Positions 59,059 to 59,141 of a DNA stretch of 59,141 bases are shown here, in pieces. This stretch comes from Flavobacteriaceae bacterium (GTDB lineage: Bacteria > Bacteroidota > Bacteroidia > Flavobacteriales > Flavobacteriaceae). The notes beneath the pieces are model-generated. The model was not told the origin of the DNA and did not search any database. It was given only the letters and a program-made list of their open reading frames with translations. Position 1 is the first letter of the stretch; each line of letters starts with the position of its first letter. The stretch is from assembly GCA_947451525.1 (NCBI GenBank), contig CANFZM010000017.1, positions 1 through 59,141 on the forward strand, in the 5' to 3' direction. Made by a program: the position numbers and the translations under genes.

Positions 59059-59141
59059 ATGCAAGATTCATTTGTAGAACTTCTCAAGTTATTATTACCA
59101 GAAATCATTGTTGAATATTTTGAACTAACTTCTTATGAAAA
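59059..59141 (+). CDS. ISAon1-family transposase N-terminal protein, partial
   Basis: An open frame starts at ATG 59059 and runs off the window. The 27 residues visible begin MQDSFVELLKLLLPEIIV and continue EYFELTSYE, which matches my memory of the N-terminal protein of ISAon1-type insertion sequences. The short segment between 58912 and 59058 should contain the left end of the element, but I cannot place its terminal inverted repeat without the other end. A 36-codon frame at 58946-59056 just before it is not recognised. Confidence 0.65.
   Translation, partial: MQDSFVELLKLLLPEIIVEYFELTSYE

Overview
The window looks like a chromosomal segment of a Flavobacteriaceae bacterium, most likely Flavobacterium or a close relative. 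The evidence is the low GC content, SusC/SusD pairs, type IX secretion (T9SS) C-terminal sorting domains on four proteins, TAnnTTTG-type promoter elements with few purine-rich ribosome binding sites, and several families of word-like palindromic repeats.

Layout. (1) 1-3027 is the right end of an integrative element: a truncated small gene, a serine resolvase with an inverted-repeat site at its promoter, an unknown gene, and a tyrosine integrase whose promoter carries tandem repeats. It ends at a probable attachment site that resembles a tRNA 3' end followed by that gene's own terminator. (2) 3142-24226 is a complete maltodextrin/starch locus. A T9SS-secreted GH13 amylase, a SusE-like lipoprotein, SusD and SusC read leftward. 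A LacI-type regulator and a long operon (maltose permease, beta-phosphoglucomutase, GH65 phosphorylase, GH13, GH31, GH13) read rightward. A perfect LacI-type palindrome, a related half-site and a second shared box lie in the two control regions. A GxxExxY gene sits inside the operon between repeats. (3) 24373-30938 carries housekeeping or surface genes: a cupin/JmjC protein, a glycerophosphodiesterase, a flavoprotein, a T9SS adhesin-like protein and an acyltransferase. (4) 31112-35310 holds a single-chain type IIG/ISP restriction-modification enzyme, a DUF4238 gene and tRNA-Leu(UAG). (5) 35421-37931 has an M20 dipeptidase, an HNH/NUMOD-like protein and a small unknown protein. (6) 38394-44784 is a six-gene signalling operon: a receiver, an HNOBA-multi-PAS kinase, a FIST (NosP-like) protein, a second kinase, an HPt protein and a LytTR regulator. 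(7) 44977-58835 is a mixed region: PH-SHOCT protein, MmcQ/YjbR, GNAT, cyclase, HemW, two paralogous lipoproteins, RuvC, a DUF1016/YhcG nuclease, a flippase-like membrane protein, GT2, a secreted phospholipase D-like protein, two small envelope proteins and a choice-of-anchor-L T9SS protein. (8) The right edge enters an ISAon1-type transposase.

How it works together. Starch would be cut at the surface by the T9SS amylase, bound by SusD/SusE-like lipoproteins and imported by SusC. The two GH13 enzymes and the GH31 alpha-glucosidase, all with signal peptides, would then trim it in the periplasm. The MFS permease would carry maltose inward, where GH65 phosphorylase and beta-phosphoglucomutase yield glucose and glucose 6-phosphate. 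The LacI protein between the divergent units is the obvious controller.

The most interesting items are the HNOBA/FIST phosphorelay, which may sense nitric oxide; the GxxExxY gene framed by repeats; and repeat-like DNA read in frame inside the restriction enzyme, hemW and a GNAT gene. All function calls are by recognition of motifs in the translated sequence; no database search was run.
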